The position numbers and the translations under genes are program-made. The notes below the pieces were generated by a model. It made no database searches, was not told where the DNA came from, and saw only the letters and a program-made list of their open reading frames with translations. DNA of 58,859 nt from Nocardioides sp. (GTDB lineage Bacteria; Actinomycetota; Actinomycetes; Propionibacteriales; Nocardioidaceae): contig NZ_JAOPWY010000119.1 in NCBI RefSeq assembly GCF_025965415.1, forward strand, positions 1-58,859, in the 5' to 3' direction. Every line of letters begins with the position of its first letter. Position 1 is the stretch's first letter. Positions 24,572-32,198 of the stretch are shown here, one piece after another.

Positions 24572-26308
24572 GTGAGTGACGACCAGACCGAAGCCCCCCA
24601 GCAGACCTTCTCCGACCTCGGCCTCTCGCCCGAGGTCCTCAAGGCGCTGGCGGACGTCGGCTACGAGACCCCCTCGCAGATCCAGGCCCAGACCATCCCG
24701 CCGCTGCTGGAGGGTCGCCACGTGGTCGGCCTGGCGCAGACCGGCACCGGCAAGACGGCCGCCTTCGCGCTGCCGATCCTGTCGCAGCTCGACTTCTCCC
24801 AGAAGACGCCGCAGGCCCTCGTCCTCGCCCCGACCCGCGAGCTCGCGCTCCAGGTGTCGGAGGCCTTCGAGAAGTACGCCGCCCACATGAAGGGCGTCCG
24901 CGTGCTGCCCATCTACGGCGGCCAGGGCTACGGCGTCCAGCTCTCCGCGCTGCGTCGCGGCGTGCACGTCGTCGTCGGCACGCCGGGTCGCATCATGGAC
25001 CACCTCGAGAAGGGCACCCTCGACCTCTCGGAGCTGCGCTTCCTCGTCCTCGACGAGGCCGACGAGATGCTCAAGATGGGCTTCGCGGAGGACGTCGAGA
25101 CGATCCTCGCCGACACGCCCGAGGACAAGCACGTGGCGCTGTTCTCGGCGACCATGCCGGCCCAGATCCGCCGCATCTCCAAGAAGTACCTCGACAACCC
25201 GGTCGAGATCACCGTCAAGAACAAGACGTCGACGGTCTCCTCCATCACCCAGCGCTACCTGATCGTGTCCTACCCCCAGAAGGTCGACGCCCTCACGCGC
25301 ATCCTCGAGGTGGAGAACTTCGAGGGGATGATCGTCTTCGTCCGCACCAAGAACGAGACCGAGACGCTGGCCGAGAAGCTGCGCGCCCGCGGCTACTCCG
25401 CGATGGCCATCAACGGCGACGTCGCCCAGGTGCAGCGCGAGCGCACCATCAACCAGCTCAAGGCCGGCAAGCTCGACATCCTCGTCGCCACCGACGTCGC
25501 GGCCCGCGGCCTCGACGTCGAGCGGATCAGCCACGTCGTCAACTACGACATCCCCACCGACACCGAGTCGTACGTCCACCGCATCGGCCGCACCGGCCGC
25601 GCGGGTCGCTCCGGAGACTCGATCGCCTTCGTCACCCCCCGCGAGCGCCACCTGCTGCGCGCGATCGAGAAGGCCACCCGCCAGCCGCTCACCCAGATGC
25701 AGCTGCCGACCGTCGACGACGTCAACGCCACGCGCCTCTCGCGCTTCGACGACCAGATCACCCAGGCGCTGGCCCAGCCGGAGCGGATCGACTTCTTCCG
25801 CGACGTGGTCTCCCACTACGTCAGCGAGCACGACGTGGCCGAGGTCGACGTCGCCGCCGCGCTGGCCGCGGTGATGCACGGCGAGCAGCCGCTGCTGCTC
25901 GAGCCGGAGCCGGAGCGCTCGACCCGCACCTTCGACGAGCGGCCCACGCACGGCGGCAAGGCCCAGCGCGAGCGCGCTCCCCGCGGTGACCGCGCCGACG
26001 TGCCGATGGCGACGTACCGGATCTCGGTGGGCAAGCGCCACAAGGTCGAGCCCCGCCAGATCGTCGGCGCGCTCGCCAACGAGGGCGGTCTCTCGCGCGG
26101 CGACTTCGGCTACATCTCGATCAAGCCGGACTTCTCGCTCGTCGAGCTGCCGGCCACCCTGCCCGGCGGCACCCTCGAGCGGCTCTCCGGCACCCGGATC
26201 TCCGGGAAGCTGATCGAGCTCGAGCTGGACAAGGGCCCTCAGCGCGCCCGCTCCGGCGACCACGGCAGCAGCAGCGGTGGCGGCTACAAGGGCAAGAACC
26301 CCCGCTGA
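24572..26308 (+). CDS. deaD: DEAD-box RNA helicase (DeaD/CsdA-like)
   Basis: A 578-residue protein from GTG (VSDDQTEAPQQ). Motifs run in order: Q motif (FSDLGLSPEVLKAL, TPSQIQ), I AQTGTGKT, Ia PTRELA, Ib TPGR, II DEAD, III SAT, IV IVFVRTK, V ATDVAARGLD, VI HRIGRTGRAGR. Residues about 470-550 match the DbpA-type RNA-binding domain (YRISVGKRHKVEPRQIVGAL), and a basic Gly/Ser tail follows. It unwinds structured RNA in ribosome assembly, mRNA decay or cold adaptation. The gene stands alone. A cluster of inverted repeats begins at its stop codon. Confidence 0.95.
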   Translation: MSDDQTEAPQQTFSDLGLSPEVLKALADVGYETPSQIQAQTIPPLLEGRHVVGLAQTGTGKTAAFALPILSQLDFSQKTPQALVLAPTRELALQVSEAFEKYAAHMKGVRVLPIYGGQGYGVQLSALRRGVHVVVGTPGRIMDHLEKGTLDLSELRFLVLDEADEMLKMGFAEDVETILADTPEDKHVALFSATMPAQIRRISKKYLDNPVEITVKNKTSTVSSITQRYLIVSYPQKVDALTRILEVENFEGMIVFVRTKNETETLAEKLRARGYSAMAINGDVAQVQRERTINQLKAGKLDILVATDVAARGLDVERISHVVNYDIPTDTESYVHRIGRTGRAGRSGDSIAFVTPRERHLLRAIEKATRQPLTQMQLPTVDDVNATRLSRFDDQITQALAQPERIDFFRDVVSHYVSEHDVAEVDVAAALAAVMHGEQPLLLEPEPERSTRTFDERPTHGGKAQRERAPRGDRADVPMATYRISVGKRHKVEPRQIVGALANEGGLSRGDFGYISIKPDFSLVELPATLPGGTLERLSGTRISGKLIELELDKGPQRARSGDHGSSSGGGYKGKNPR

Positions 26309-26447
26309 CCTGACGCTTGTGCACGCAGACGCAGTGCCGACCTGGCGCGTGTGCACGCGCATGACGCGCTGACCTGGCGCATGTGCACGGGCCTCGTGCG
26401 CACAAGCGTCAGCTCGGCAGGTGCTGGGTGCGCACAAGCGTCAGGTC
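26308..26447. repeat. Five-copy inverted/direct 19-bp repeat cluster
   Basis: Three direct copies of ACCTGRCGCNTGTGCACGS start at 26308, 26340 and 26372. Two inverted copies (GTGCGCACAAGCGTCAGST) start at 26396 and 26429. The first copy begins on the last base of the helicase stop codon. Copies 1 and 5 are nearly exact complements and can form a long stem. The cluster lies between the convergent helicase and YceI genes, so it may serve as a bidirectional terminator or be a mobile REP-like element. Confidence 0.75.
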
Positions 26448-26518
26448 GACAAGAACCCCCGCAGCCGGTGGCTGGCGGGGGTTCTCGACGCTCAGTCCGA
26501 AGGACTGCGGGGGAGGGC

Positions 26519-27088
26519 TCAGGCGTTGCGGATCGCCGAGATGTCGAACTCGAGCTTGATCTTCTCGGAGACGAGGACGCCGCCGGTCTCGAGCGCGGCG
26601 TTCCAGGTGAGGCCCCAGTCCTTGCGGTTGATGGTGGTCTCGCCCTCGAAGCCGACGCGGACGTTGCCGAAGGGGTCCTGGGCCGAACCGGTCTGCTCGA
26701 AGTCGATGGTGACCGACTTGGTGACGTCCTTGATGGTCAGGTCGCCGGTGATGGCCCAGTCGCTGCCGTCACGCTTCACGTCGGTGGAGACGAAGGTGAT
26801 CGTGGGGTAGGTCTCGGTGTCGAAGAAGTCGCCGGACTTGAGGTGGCCGTCGCGGTCGGCGCTGCCGGTCTCGATGGAGGTCACGTCGACGGAGAGGTCG
26901 ACCTTGGAGTCGGCGGGGGTCTTCTCGTCGATGTGGGCGGTGCCGGTGAACGCGCCGAACTGGCCGCGCACCTTGGTCACCATGGCGTGGCGGGCCACGA
27001 AGCCGAGGCGGCTGTGGCTCACGTCGAGGGTGTAGTCGCCGGAGATGTCGTCGATGGCGGTGGTGGGGGCGTCGAAGGCGGTAGACAT
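26519..27088 (-). CDS. YceI family protein
   Basis: A 189-residue protein with AGGAG ahead of the ATG. It has the YceI lipocalin-like barrel: GDYTLDVSHSRLGFVARHAMVTKVRGQF at the start, then HLKSGDFFDTETYPTITF, LTIKDVTKSVTIDFE, and AALETGGVLVSEKIKLEFDI at the end. The family binds isoprenoid or other amphiphilic ligands in a hydrophobic pocket. There is no signal peptide here, so the protein is probably cytoplasmic, as is usual for actinobacterial members. An inverted repeat upstream suggests control by a MarR-type or similar repressor. Confidence 0.93.
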   Translation of the reverse strand: MSTAFDAPTTAIDDISGDYTLDVSHSRLGFVARHAMVTKVRGQFGAFTGTAHIDEKTPADSKVDLSVDVTSIETGSADRDGHLKSGDFFDTETYPTITFVSTDVKRDGSDWAITGDLTIKDVTKSVTIDFEQTGSAQDPFGNVRVGFEGETTINRKDWGLTWNAALETGGVLVSEKIKLEFDISAIRNA

Positions 27089-27102
27089 GCTGGCTCCTGG
27101 AA

Positions 27103-27126
27103 GTGGTTGGTAGAACTTTCAACCAC
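27103..27126 (-). promoter_or_regulatory. Inverted repeat upstream of yceI
   Basis: GTGGTTG-N10-CAACCAC lies 15 bases before the YceI ATG. On the minus strand the core reads GTTGAAAGTTCTACCAAC, an imperfect palindrome resembling MarR-family operators. Its place between a likely promoter and the ribosome site fits repression. The regulator is not encoded nearby. Confidence 0.45.
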
Positions 27127-27196
27127 TAGAACGAACGGCTCCTGCGGTTCATTCCCCGGAGGTGGAAGCAATTCCCCTGCGGGCCCGAAATGCATC

Positions 27197-27223
27197 GAGC
27201 CACGCCCCTGGGGGGCGTGGCTC
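27197..27223. terminator. Strong GC hairpin terminator
   Basis: GAGCCACGCCCC-TGG-GGGGCGTGGCTC is a perfect 12-bp stem with a three-base loop. It lies 14 bases after the stop of the small minus-strand gene that follows. No U-tract is seen on either side, usual for actinobacterial terminators. Confidence 0.75.
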
Positions 27224-27237
27224 AGGCGTGGCAGCGC

Positions 27238-27363
27238 TCAGGCGGCCGCGGTGTGGGCCGCGGCGGGCACCGACCAGCGTGCCTCCATGTGCGTGCGACC
27301 CGACGCGTCGGTGACGGCGACCCACCTGCAGACCGGTGCTCCGGTCGTCTCGTGCTTGCTCAT
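27238..27363 (-). CDS. Small conserved-type protein, 41 residues
   Basis: ATG (MSKHETTGAPVCRWVAVTD) is preceded by GGGAGGTG at ideal spacing. The peptide continues with SGRTHMEARWSVP and an Ala-rich end. It is compact, with one Cys and three Trp/Met-rich strands, and no signal peptide. Similar short VCRW...TRMEARW proteins are, as I recall, annotated as hypothetical in related genomes; I know no function. The hairpin just downstream supports a real transcription unit. The track's longer frame upstream lacks support. Confidence 0.65.
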   Translation of the reverse strand: MSKHETTGAPVCRWVAVTDASGRTHMEARWSVPAAAHTAAA

Positions 27364-27493
27364 GCGACACCTCCCGTTCACTTCCTGTTCACTTAAGGTA
27401 CCACGTCCCCACTGACGCACCGTGTTTTCGCTCAAGTTTGTAGCGGATCCTCCACCTGTGTCGCCGCACGCCTCCCGCCACCGCCATGTTGCT

Positions 27494-27512
27494 CCACTTG
27501 TGACACAAGTGG
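27494..27512. promoter_or_regulatory. 19-bp perfect palindrome in the 27.4-27.6 kb intergenic region
   Basis: CCACTTGTG-A-CACAAGTGG, with 9-bp arms. It lies about 100 bases upstream of the small gene before glmS and about 130 bases upstream of the divergent 41-residue gene. It looks like a dimeric regulator site. It does not match a consensus I can name with confidence. Confidence 0.45.
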
Positions 27513-27610
27513 CGGTGTCTGTCTGGAGCACCGAAGGCGCAAAGGACGATATCTGCCCGATTGCGGGCAGGAAGTTGCCGATCGACGTGGCGCACGGGCA
27601 CACTCCTGGG

Positions 27611-27871
27611 GTGCTGGACCCCGCCCTCGTCGCCCACGTCGTCGCCACCACGTCGCTGACCCCGGGCGAGGCGGCGCGCGTCGTCGAGGACGTGATCGCC
27701 TTCCACAGCCAGCCCGTGGAGGTCTACGTCCGCGAGCGGCACGCGCGCCTCCAGACGTACGGCGCCAGGAACGCCGAGATCTTCACCCGGATCGCCGAGG
27801 AGCTGCGCGAGCGCGTCGTCGCGGCGCCCGAGCTCTCCGAGCGGCAGCTGCGGCGCATCGTCTACGGCTAG
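27611..27871 (+). CDS. Small helical protein upstream of glmS, 86 residues
   Basis: GTG start (VLDPALVAHVVATTSLTPGEAARVVEDVIAF). The frame is open further upstream, but the upstream translation looks non-coding and GTG fits the conserved-looking start. The rest, QPVEVYVRERHARLQ...NAEIFTRIAEELRERV, ends in ELSERQLRRIVYG. It is predicted to be all-helical and possibly nucleic-acid or protein binding, with no transmembrane part. It ends 53 bases before glmS. Similar short proteins exist in related actinobacteria without known function. Confidence 0.7.
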   Translation: MLDPALVAHVVATTSLTPGEAARVVEDVIAFHSQPVEVYVRERHARLQTYGARNAEIFTRIAEELRERVVAAPELSERQLRRIVYG

Positions 27872-27924
27872 GTCTCGCTCGACCCCTTGATCCTCGAAGC
27901 CCTCTCACGAACCAGGAGCACCCC

Positions 27925-29748
27925 ATGTGCGGAATCGTCGGCTACATCGGCCGCCAGGACGCGGCACCCGTCGTCCTCGAGGGACTGACCCGTCTCGAGC
28001 ACCGGGGCTACGACTCGGCCGGCGTCGCCGTCCTCGGCAACCGCGGGATCCGCGTGGCCAAGCAGGCCGGGCGGGTGCGTGAGCTGACCGAGGTGCTGCC
28101 CAAGCGCTTCACCGGCACGACCGGCATCGGCCACACCCGGTGGGCCACCCACGGGCCGGCCACCGACGCCAACGCGCACCCGCACTCCGACGAGTCCGGC
28201 CGGGTCGCGGTGGTGCACAACGGCATCATCGACAACTCGGCCGCCCTGCGCGCCGACCTCACCGACGCGGGCGTGACGCTCGCCAGCGACACCGACACCG
28301 AGGTGCTGGCCCACCTCGTGGCACGCAGCGACTCCGACACCCTGGAGGGCAAGGTCCGCGACGCGCTGCGCGTCGTCGTCGGGACCTACGGGCTCGCGGT
28401 GCTGCACGCCGACTTCCCCGACCGCATCGTCGTCGCCCGCAACGGCAGCCCGCTGGTCGTCGGCGTGGGCGACAAGGAGATGTACGTCGCCTCCGACCTC
28501 GCCGCGATCGTGCGCCACACGACCACCGTGGCGATGCTCGACGACGGCGAGATGGCCACCGTGACGGCCGCCGGCTTCACCACGATGCGCCACTCCGACC
28601 TCGCGTCGACCGGCAAGACCGCGACCGAGGTCGACATCGACGCGTCGGCGTACGACGCCGGTGACCACGAGTCCTACATGCGCAAGGAGATCCGCGAGCA
28701 GCCCACCACCGCCCAGGCGGTCCTGCGCGGCCGCCTCGACGAGCGCTTCGGCACCGCGCACCTCGGCGGTCTCGACATGGACGCCCGCGACCTGCGTGCG
28801 GTGCGGCGGGTGAAGATCCTGGGCTGCGGCTCGGCCTACTACGTCGGCCAGATGGGGGCGGCGCTCATCGAGGAGCTCGCCCGGATCCCCGCCGACGCGG
28901 AGGCCGCCAGCGAGTTCCGCTACCGCGACCCGGTGATCGAGCCCGACACCCTCTCCGTCGCGGTGAGCCAGTCCGGCGAGACGATCGACACCCTGCTCGC
29001 CGTGCAGGAGGTACGCCGCAAGGGCGGGCGCTGCGTCGGACTCGTCAACGTGGTGGGCTCCGCCATCGCGCGCGAGTGCGACGGCGGCATCTACCTCCAC
29101 GCCGGACCGGAGGTGGCGGTGGCGAGCACCAAGGCGCTGACCAACATGTTCCTCGGCTTCGCGCTCCTCGCGCTGCAGCTGGGACGGGTCCGCGACCTCT
29201 CGATCGCCGACGGCAAGCGGCTGGTCGCCGGTCTCGAGCGGCTGCCCGGCCAGATCGAGGAGATCCTCGCGGGCGAGGACGCCCTGGTCGACGTCGCCCG
29301 CTCGCTGGCCGAGGCCCGCAGCCTGTTCTTCATCGGCCGCGTGCGCGGCTTCCCGGTCGCGCGCGAGGGCGCGCAGAAGTTCAAGGAGATCAGCTACCGC
29401 CACGCCGAGGCCTACCAGACCTCCGAGCTCAAGCACGGCCCGCTGGCGCTGATCGATCCCGAGGTGCCGACGGTCGCACTGGTGCCGCGCGACGAGCTGA
29501 CCGAGCGCAACATCGGCGCGCTGCACGAGATCGACGCCCGGCAGGGTCCGCTGGTGGTCATCACCCACGCCGAGGTCGACCTCGGCGAGATCGGCGCGCG
29601 GCGCATCGACGTGCCCCGCAACGAGCCGGAGCTCGACCCGATCCTGCTCACGATCCCGCTGCAGCTGCTGGCCTACCACGCCGCCCAGCACCTGGGTCAC
29701 GACATCGACAAGCCGCGCAACCTGGCGAAGTCGGTCACCGTCGAGTGA
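27925..29748 (+). CDS. glmS: Glutamine-fructose-6-phosphate aminotransferase
   Basis: A 607-residue protein; AGGAG precedes the ATG. The N-terminal nucleophile Cys2 is present (MCGIVGYIG), with HTRWATHG and HNGIIDN of the class II glutaminase domain. Two SIS sugar-isomerase domains follow (GCGSAYYVGQMG, SQSGETIDTLLA, ASTKALTNM), and the protein ends DKPRNLAKSVTVE, as is typical. It makes glucosamine-6-phosphate, the first committed step to UDP-GlcNAc for peptidoglycan. No glmS ribozyme is visible in the short leader. Confidence 0.96.
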   Translation: MCGIVGYIGRQDAAPVVLEGLTRLEHRGYDSAGVAVLGNRGIRVAKQAGRVRELTEVLPKRFTGTTGIGHTRWATHGPATDANAHPHSDESGRVAVVHNGIIDNSAALRADLTDAGVTLASDTDTEVLAHLVARSDSDTLEGKVRDALRVVVGTYGLAVLHADFPDRIVVARNGSPLVVGVGDKEMYVASDLAAIVRHTTTVAMLDDGEMATVTAAGFTTMRHSDLASTGKTATEVDIDASAYDAGDHESYMRKEIREQPTTAQAVLRGRLDERFGTAHLGGLDMDARDLRAVRRVKILGCGSAYYVGQMGAALIEELARIPADAEAASEFRYRDPVIEPDTLSVAVSQSGETIDTLLAVQEVRRKGGRCVGLVNVVGSAIARECDGGIYLHAGPEVAVASTKALTNMFLGFALLALQLGRVRDLSIADGKRLVAGLERLPGQIEEILAGEDALVDVARSLAEARSLFFIGRVRGFPVAREGAQKFKEISYRHAEAYQTSELKHGPLALIDPEVPTVALVPRDELTERNIGALHEIDARQGPLVVITHAEVDLGEIGARRIDVPRNEPELDPILLTIPLQLLAYHAAQHLGHDIDKPRNLAKSVTVE

Positions 29749-29832
29749 GGCCAAGGACGTACAGGCACGCCGACCCCCGAACGACGTGGAGGCCGCCGAC
29801 ATCCCGCCGCGCGGCGGCCGAGATGGAAGGCC

Positions 29833-29862
29833 GCCCCTTGCCGCATGGGGTCGGCAAGGGGC
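29833..29862 (+). terminator. glmS terminator hairpin
   Basis: GCCCCTTGCCG and CGGCAAGGGGC form a perfect 11-bp stem around an 8-base loop, 85 bases after the glmS stop. A second GC-rich inverted region, GCCGCC...GGCGGC, lies just before it. The 292 bases between glmS and glpD hold no gene that I can support. Confidence 0.6.
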
Positions 29863-30040
29863 GCGCCGTGGAGAACGATCCCACCTGACCGACGCCCTGT
29901 CCGAGGTTCCCTCGAAGTACTCGCGCATTTTGCTGTTGCCTGCGTCACCCGTGGTGGAAACCGTCGTCCCGTGGTGCGGGAGAGGACGGAATGAGCGGCC
30001 CAGGCGTCCCTCGTCGCACGGCGCGCCCGACGGGGAGACG

Positions 30041-31594
30041 CTAGCCGCGGGCGAGTGGTCGTGACCCGGTGGCGACGAGGTCGAGCGCCCGCCGGGCCAG
30101 CGGCTCCGTGACCGTCCGGTCGTTGGCGACCAGGCCGACGCGCGTACGCCGGTCGAGCAGGTCGGCGACGTCGTGCGCGCCCTCGTGGGTGATCGCGAAG
30201 ACGAGCTCGGCGAGCGTCACCGGCACCTCGTCGGAGACGGGCGTGAGCAGCTCGTCGTCGGCCAGCCCGGTGACCTCCCGGGCGGTGGCCAGGACCTGGT
30301 CGGCGTCGGTGCCGAAGCGGCGTACGAGCCGGGGCGGGGCGCTCGACCGGCGCAGCTCCTCCGCCGGTGCGGCACCGACCAGGGGGAGCGAGCCGGTGCG
30401 GCACGGGCCGGCCGCGAACCGCCCGTCGGCGACGAGGGTGTCGAGGGTGTCCTCGGCCATCCGGCGGTAGGTCGTGAGCTTGCCGCCGACGACGGTCGTC
30501 ACACCGGTCGCCGAGGTGAGGATCGCGTGCCGGCGCGAGAGGTCGGCGGTCGTGCCCCTGCCGGCGACCTCGAGCAGCGGGCGCAGCCCGGCGAAAGAGC
30601 CGACCACGTCGGCGCGTGTCGGTGGGGTGGTGAAGGCGGACGCGACCACGCCCAGGAGGAAGTCGACCTCGGCCTCGCTCGGCGTCGGGACATCGGGCAC
30701 CGGACCGGTGACGGGCTCGTCGGTGAGGCCGACGTAGAGGGTGCCGTCGGGCTGCGGGAGCACCATCGCGAAGCGGGCGGTGGTGCCCGGGATCGGCACC
30801 ATCACCGCGACCCGGGTGTGCGGCAGCACCGACCCCCGCAGCACGAGGTGGGTGCCGCGGCTCGGCCGGAGCCGCACCTGGTCGTCGAGGTCGCCGGCCC
30901 AGACGCCGGTCGCGTTCACGACCGCGCCGGCCCGGACGACGTGGGTCTCGCCGGTCAGCTCGTCGCGGAGGTGGACGGCGGTGCCGGTCGCGGCGGTCAC
31001 CCGGGCGCGCGTGCGCACGTCGGCGCCGTACGCCGCGGCGGTGCGGGCGACCGTGACCACGAGCCGGGCGTCGTCCTCGAGCTGCCCGTCCCACGCGAGC
31101 AGCCCGCCGCGGAGGGTGTCGGCACGCAGCGACGGCGCCAGGTTGAGCGCCTCCGTCGCATTGAGCCGGCGGGGCCGCGGCAGGGTGCGGGTGGTGGTGT
31201 GCGCGCTGCGTCGCAGCACGTCACCGGCCTGGAGCCCGGCCCAGGTCATCGCCGTACGGCTGCGGGACAGCGCGTCGTTGACCGGCGTCAGCATCGGCAG
31301 GGGCCGGGTGAGGTGGGGGGCGGTGACGTGCATCAGGATGCCGCGCTCGACCGCGCTCTCGTGGGCGATCGCCAGCTGGCCCTGGGCGAGGTAGCGCAGG
31401 CCGCCGTGCACGAGCTTCGACGACCAGCGCGAGGTGCCGAAGGCCAGGTCGTGCGCGTCGACCGCGAGGACGCTCAGCCCGCGGGTCGTCGCGTCGAGGG
31501 CGACGCCTGCTCCCGTGATGCCGAGGCCGACGACCACCACGTCGACGTGGTCGGGGATGCCGGCCAGGCCGGGGGTGATGCGTCGGGCGCTCAC
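30041..31594 (-). CDS. glpD: Glycerol-3-phosphate dehydrogenase, FAD type
   Basis: A 517-residue protein from GTG overlapping the TetR stop (GTGA). The FAD-binding motif is VVVVGLGITGAGVALDA; then come FGTSRWSSKLVHGGLRYL, a typical GlpD signature, and a C-terminal helical domain after GGKLTTYRRMAED. It oxidises glycerol-3-phosphate to dihydroxyacetone phosphate at the membrane and passes electrons to quinone. It lies behind the TetR gene and is divergent from an alkyl-DHAP-synthase-like gene, linking glycerol phosphate with lipid metabolism. Confidence 0.93.
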   Translation of the reverse strand: MSARRITPGLAGIPDHVDVVVVGLGITGAGVALDATTRGLSVLAVDAHDLAFGTSRWSSKLVHGGLRYLAQGQLAIAHESAVERGILMHVTAPHLTRPLPMLTPVNDALSRSRTAMTWAGLQAGDVLRRSAHTTTRTLPRPRRLNATEALNLAPSLRADTLRGGLLAWDGQLEDDARLVVTVARTAAAYGADVRTRARVTAATGTAVHLRDELTGETHVVRAGAVVNATGVWAGDLDDQVRLRPSRGTHLVLRGSVLPHTRVAVMVPIPGTTARFAMVLPQPDGTLYVGLTDEPVTGPVPDVPTPSEAEVDFLLGVVASAFTTPPTRADVVGSFAGLRPLLEVAGRGTTADLSRRHAILTSATGVTTVVGGKLTTYRRMAEDTLDTLVADGRFAAGPCRTGSLPLVGAAPAEELRRSSAPPRLVRRFGTDADQVLATAREVTGLADDELLTPVSDEVPVTLAELVFAITHEGAHDVADLLDRRTRVGLVANDRTVTEPLARRALDLVATGSRPLARG

Positions 31595-32181
31595 GGCGCG
31601 AGTGATCCGGTGATGAGGCGGGCGAGCTCCGCGTCGAGGTCCGCCAGGCCCACACCGGCGTCGACCATCGTCAGCGCGGAGAACACGAACCCGTGCCCTG
31701 CGAGCATCAGCGACCGCGCCATCAAGACGGCATCGCCCTCGCGGATGGCCCCGGAGCGCTGACCGCTCTCGATCTCGGCGGCCAGGATCTCGATGAGCGC
31801 CTCCTGCGAGCGGCCGCGGCGGGAGAGGAGGTAGGGGAGCATCAGGTCGGGGTCGAGCTCGACGATGCGGACGAAGAGCTCGTTGTCGCGCAGCGCCCGC
31901 ACCGTGGACAGCGCGGCCGCGGCGATGCCGGACGGGGTCGTCGTGTCCGGCGCGGCCACCCGGGTCGCGGCGGCGATGCCGACCCACTCCCGGGTCATCA
32001 GGTCGCCGAGCAGGGAGCCCATGTCGGACCACGCGCGATAGATCGTCATCCGCGAGACGCCGGCCCGCCTCGCGACCTCGGTGAGCGTCGTACGCCGCCA
32101 CCCGACGTCGAGGATGCAGTCCCGGGCGGCGTCGAGGTAGGCGTCGAGCCGAGGTTCCGGGGTGTGACGAAGTGACGACAT
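31591..32181 (-). CDS. TetR-family transcriptional regulator
   Basis: A 196-residue protein. The helix-turn-helix lies in residues about 12-55 (YLDAARDCILDVGWRRTTLTEVARRAGVSRMTIYRAW split across helices 1-3). The C-terminal ligand-binding part is divergent, with LVRIVELDPDLML-like segments. It is co-transcribed with glpD by a GTGA overlap and sits head to head with the FAD-oxidase gene. A palindrome lies over its own start codon, so it probably represses itself and perhaps both units. The ligand is unknown; a glycerolipid intermediate is a reasonable guess. Confidence 0.92.
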   Translation of the reverse strand: MSSLRHTPEPRLDAYLDAARDCILDVGWRRTTLTEVARRAGVSRMTIYRAWSDMGSLLGDLMTREWVGIAAATRVAAPDTTTPSGIAAAALSTVRALRDNELFVRIVELDPDLMLPYLLSRRGRSQEALIEILAAEIESGQRSGAIREGDAVLMARSLMLAGHGFVFSALTMVDAGVGLADLDAELARLITGSLAP

Positions 32182-32189
32182 ATGTCACA
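32173..32189. promoter_or_regulatory. Likely TetR operator over the tetR start
   Basis: The perfect core GACATATGTC (32177-32186) sits inside the arms GTGAC...GTCAC. The TetR ATG (32181) is within it, and the divergent oxidase ATG is 10 bases to the right. One dimer site could therefore control both genes. Confidence 0.55.
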
Positions 32190-32198
32190 CTGTAACGC

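Noticed and set aside
23588..26437. Minus-strand open frame of 949 codons opposite the DEAD-box helicase
   Set aside because: It is antisense to a helicase with all motifs. Its last part is real only as the out-of-frame portion of the GNAT pseudogene.
27364..27610. Longer start for the 86-residue gene upstream of glmS, and for the 41-residue gene
   Set aside because: The upstream translations are rich in rare combinations and stop-flanked; ribosome sites and conserved-looking starts support the shorter forms.
29749..30040. tRNA, ribozyme or small gene between glmS and glpD
   Set aside because: Only GC-rich hairpins are visible; no cloverleaf or glmS ribozyme core, and the short open frames lack ribosome sites.
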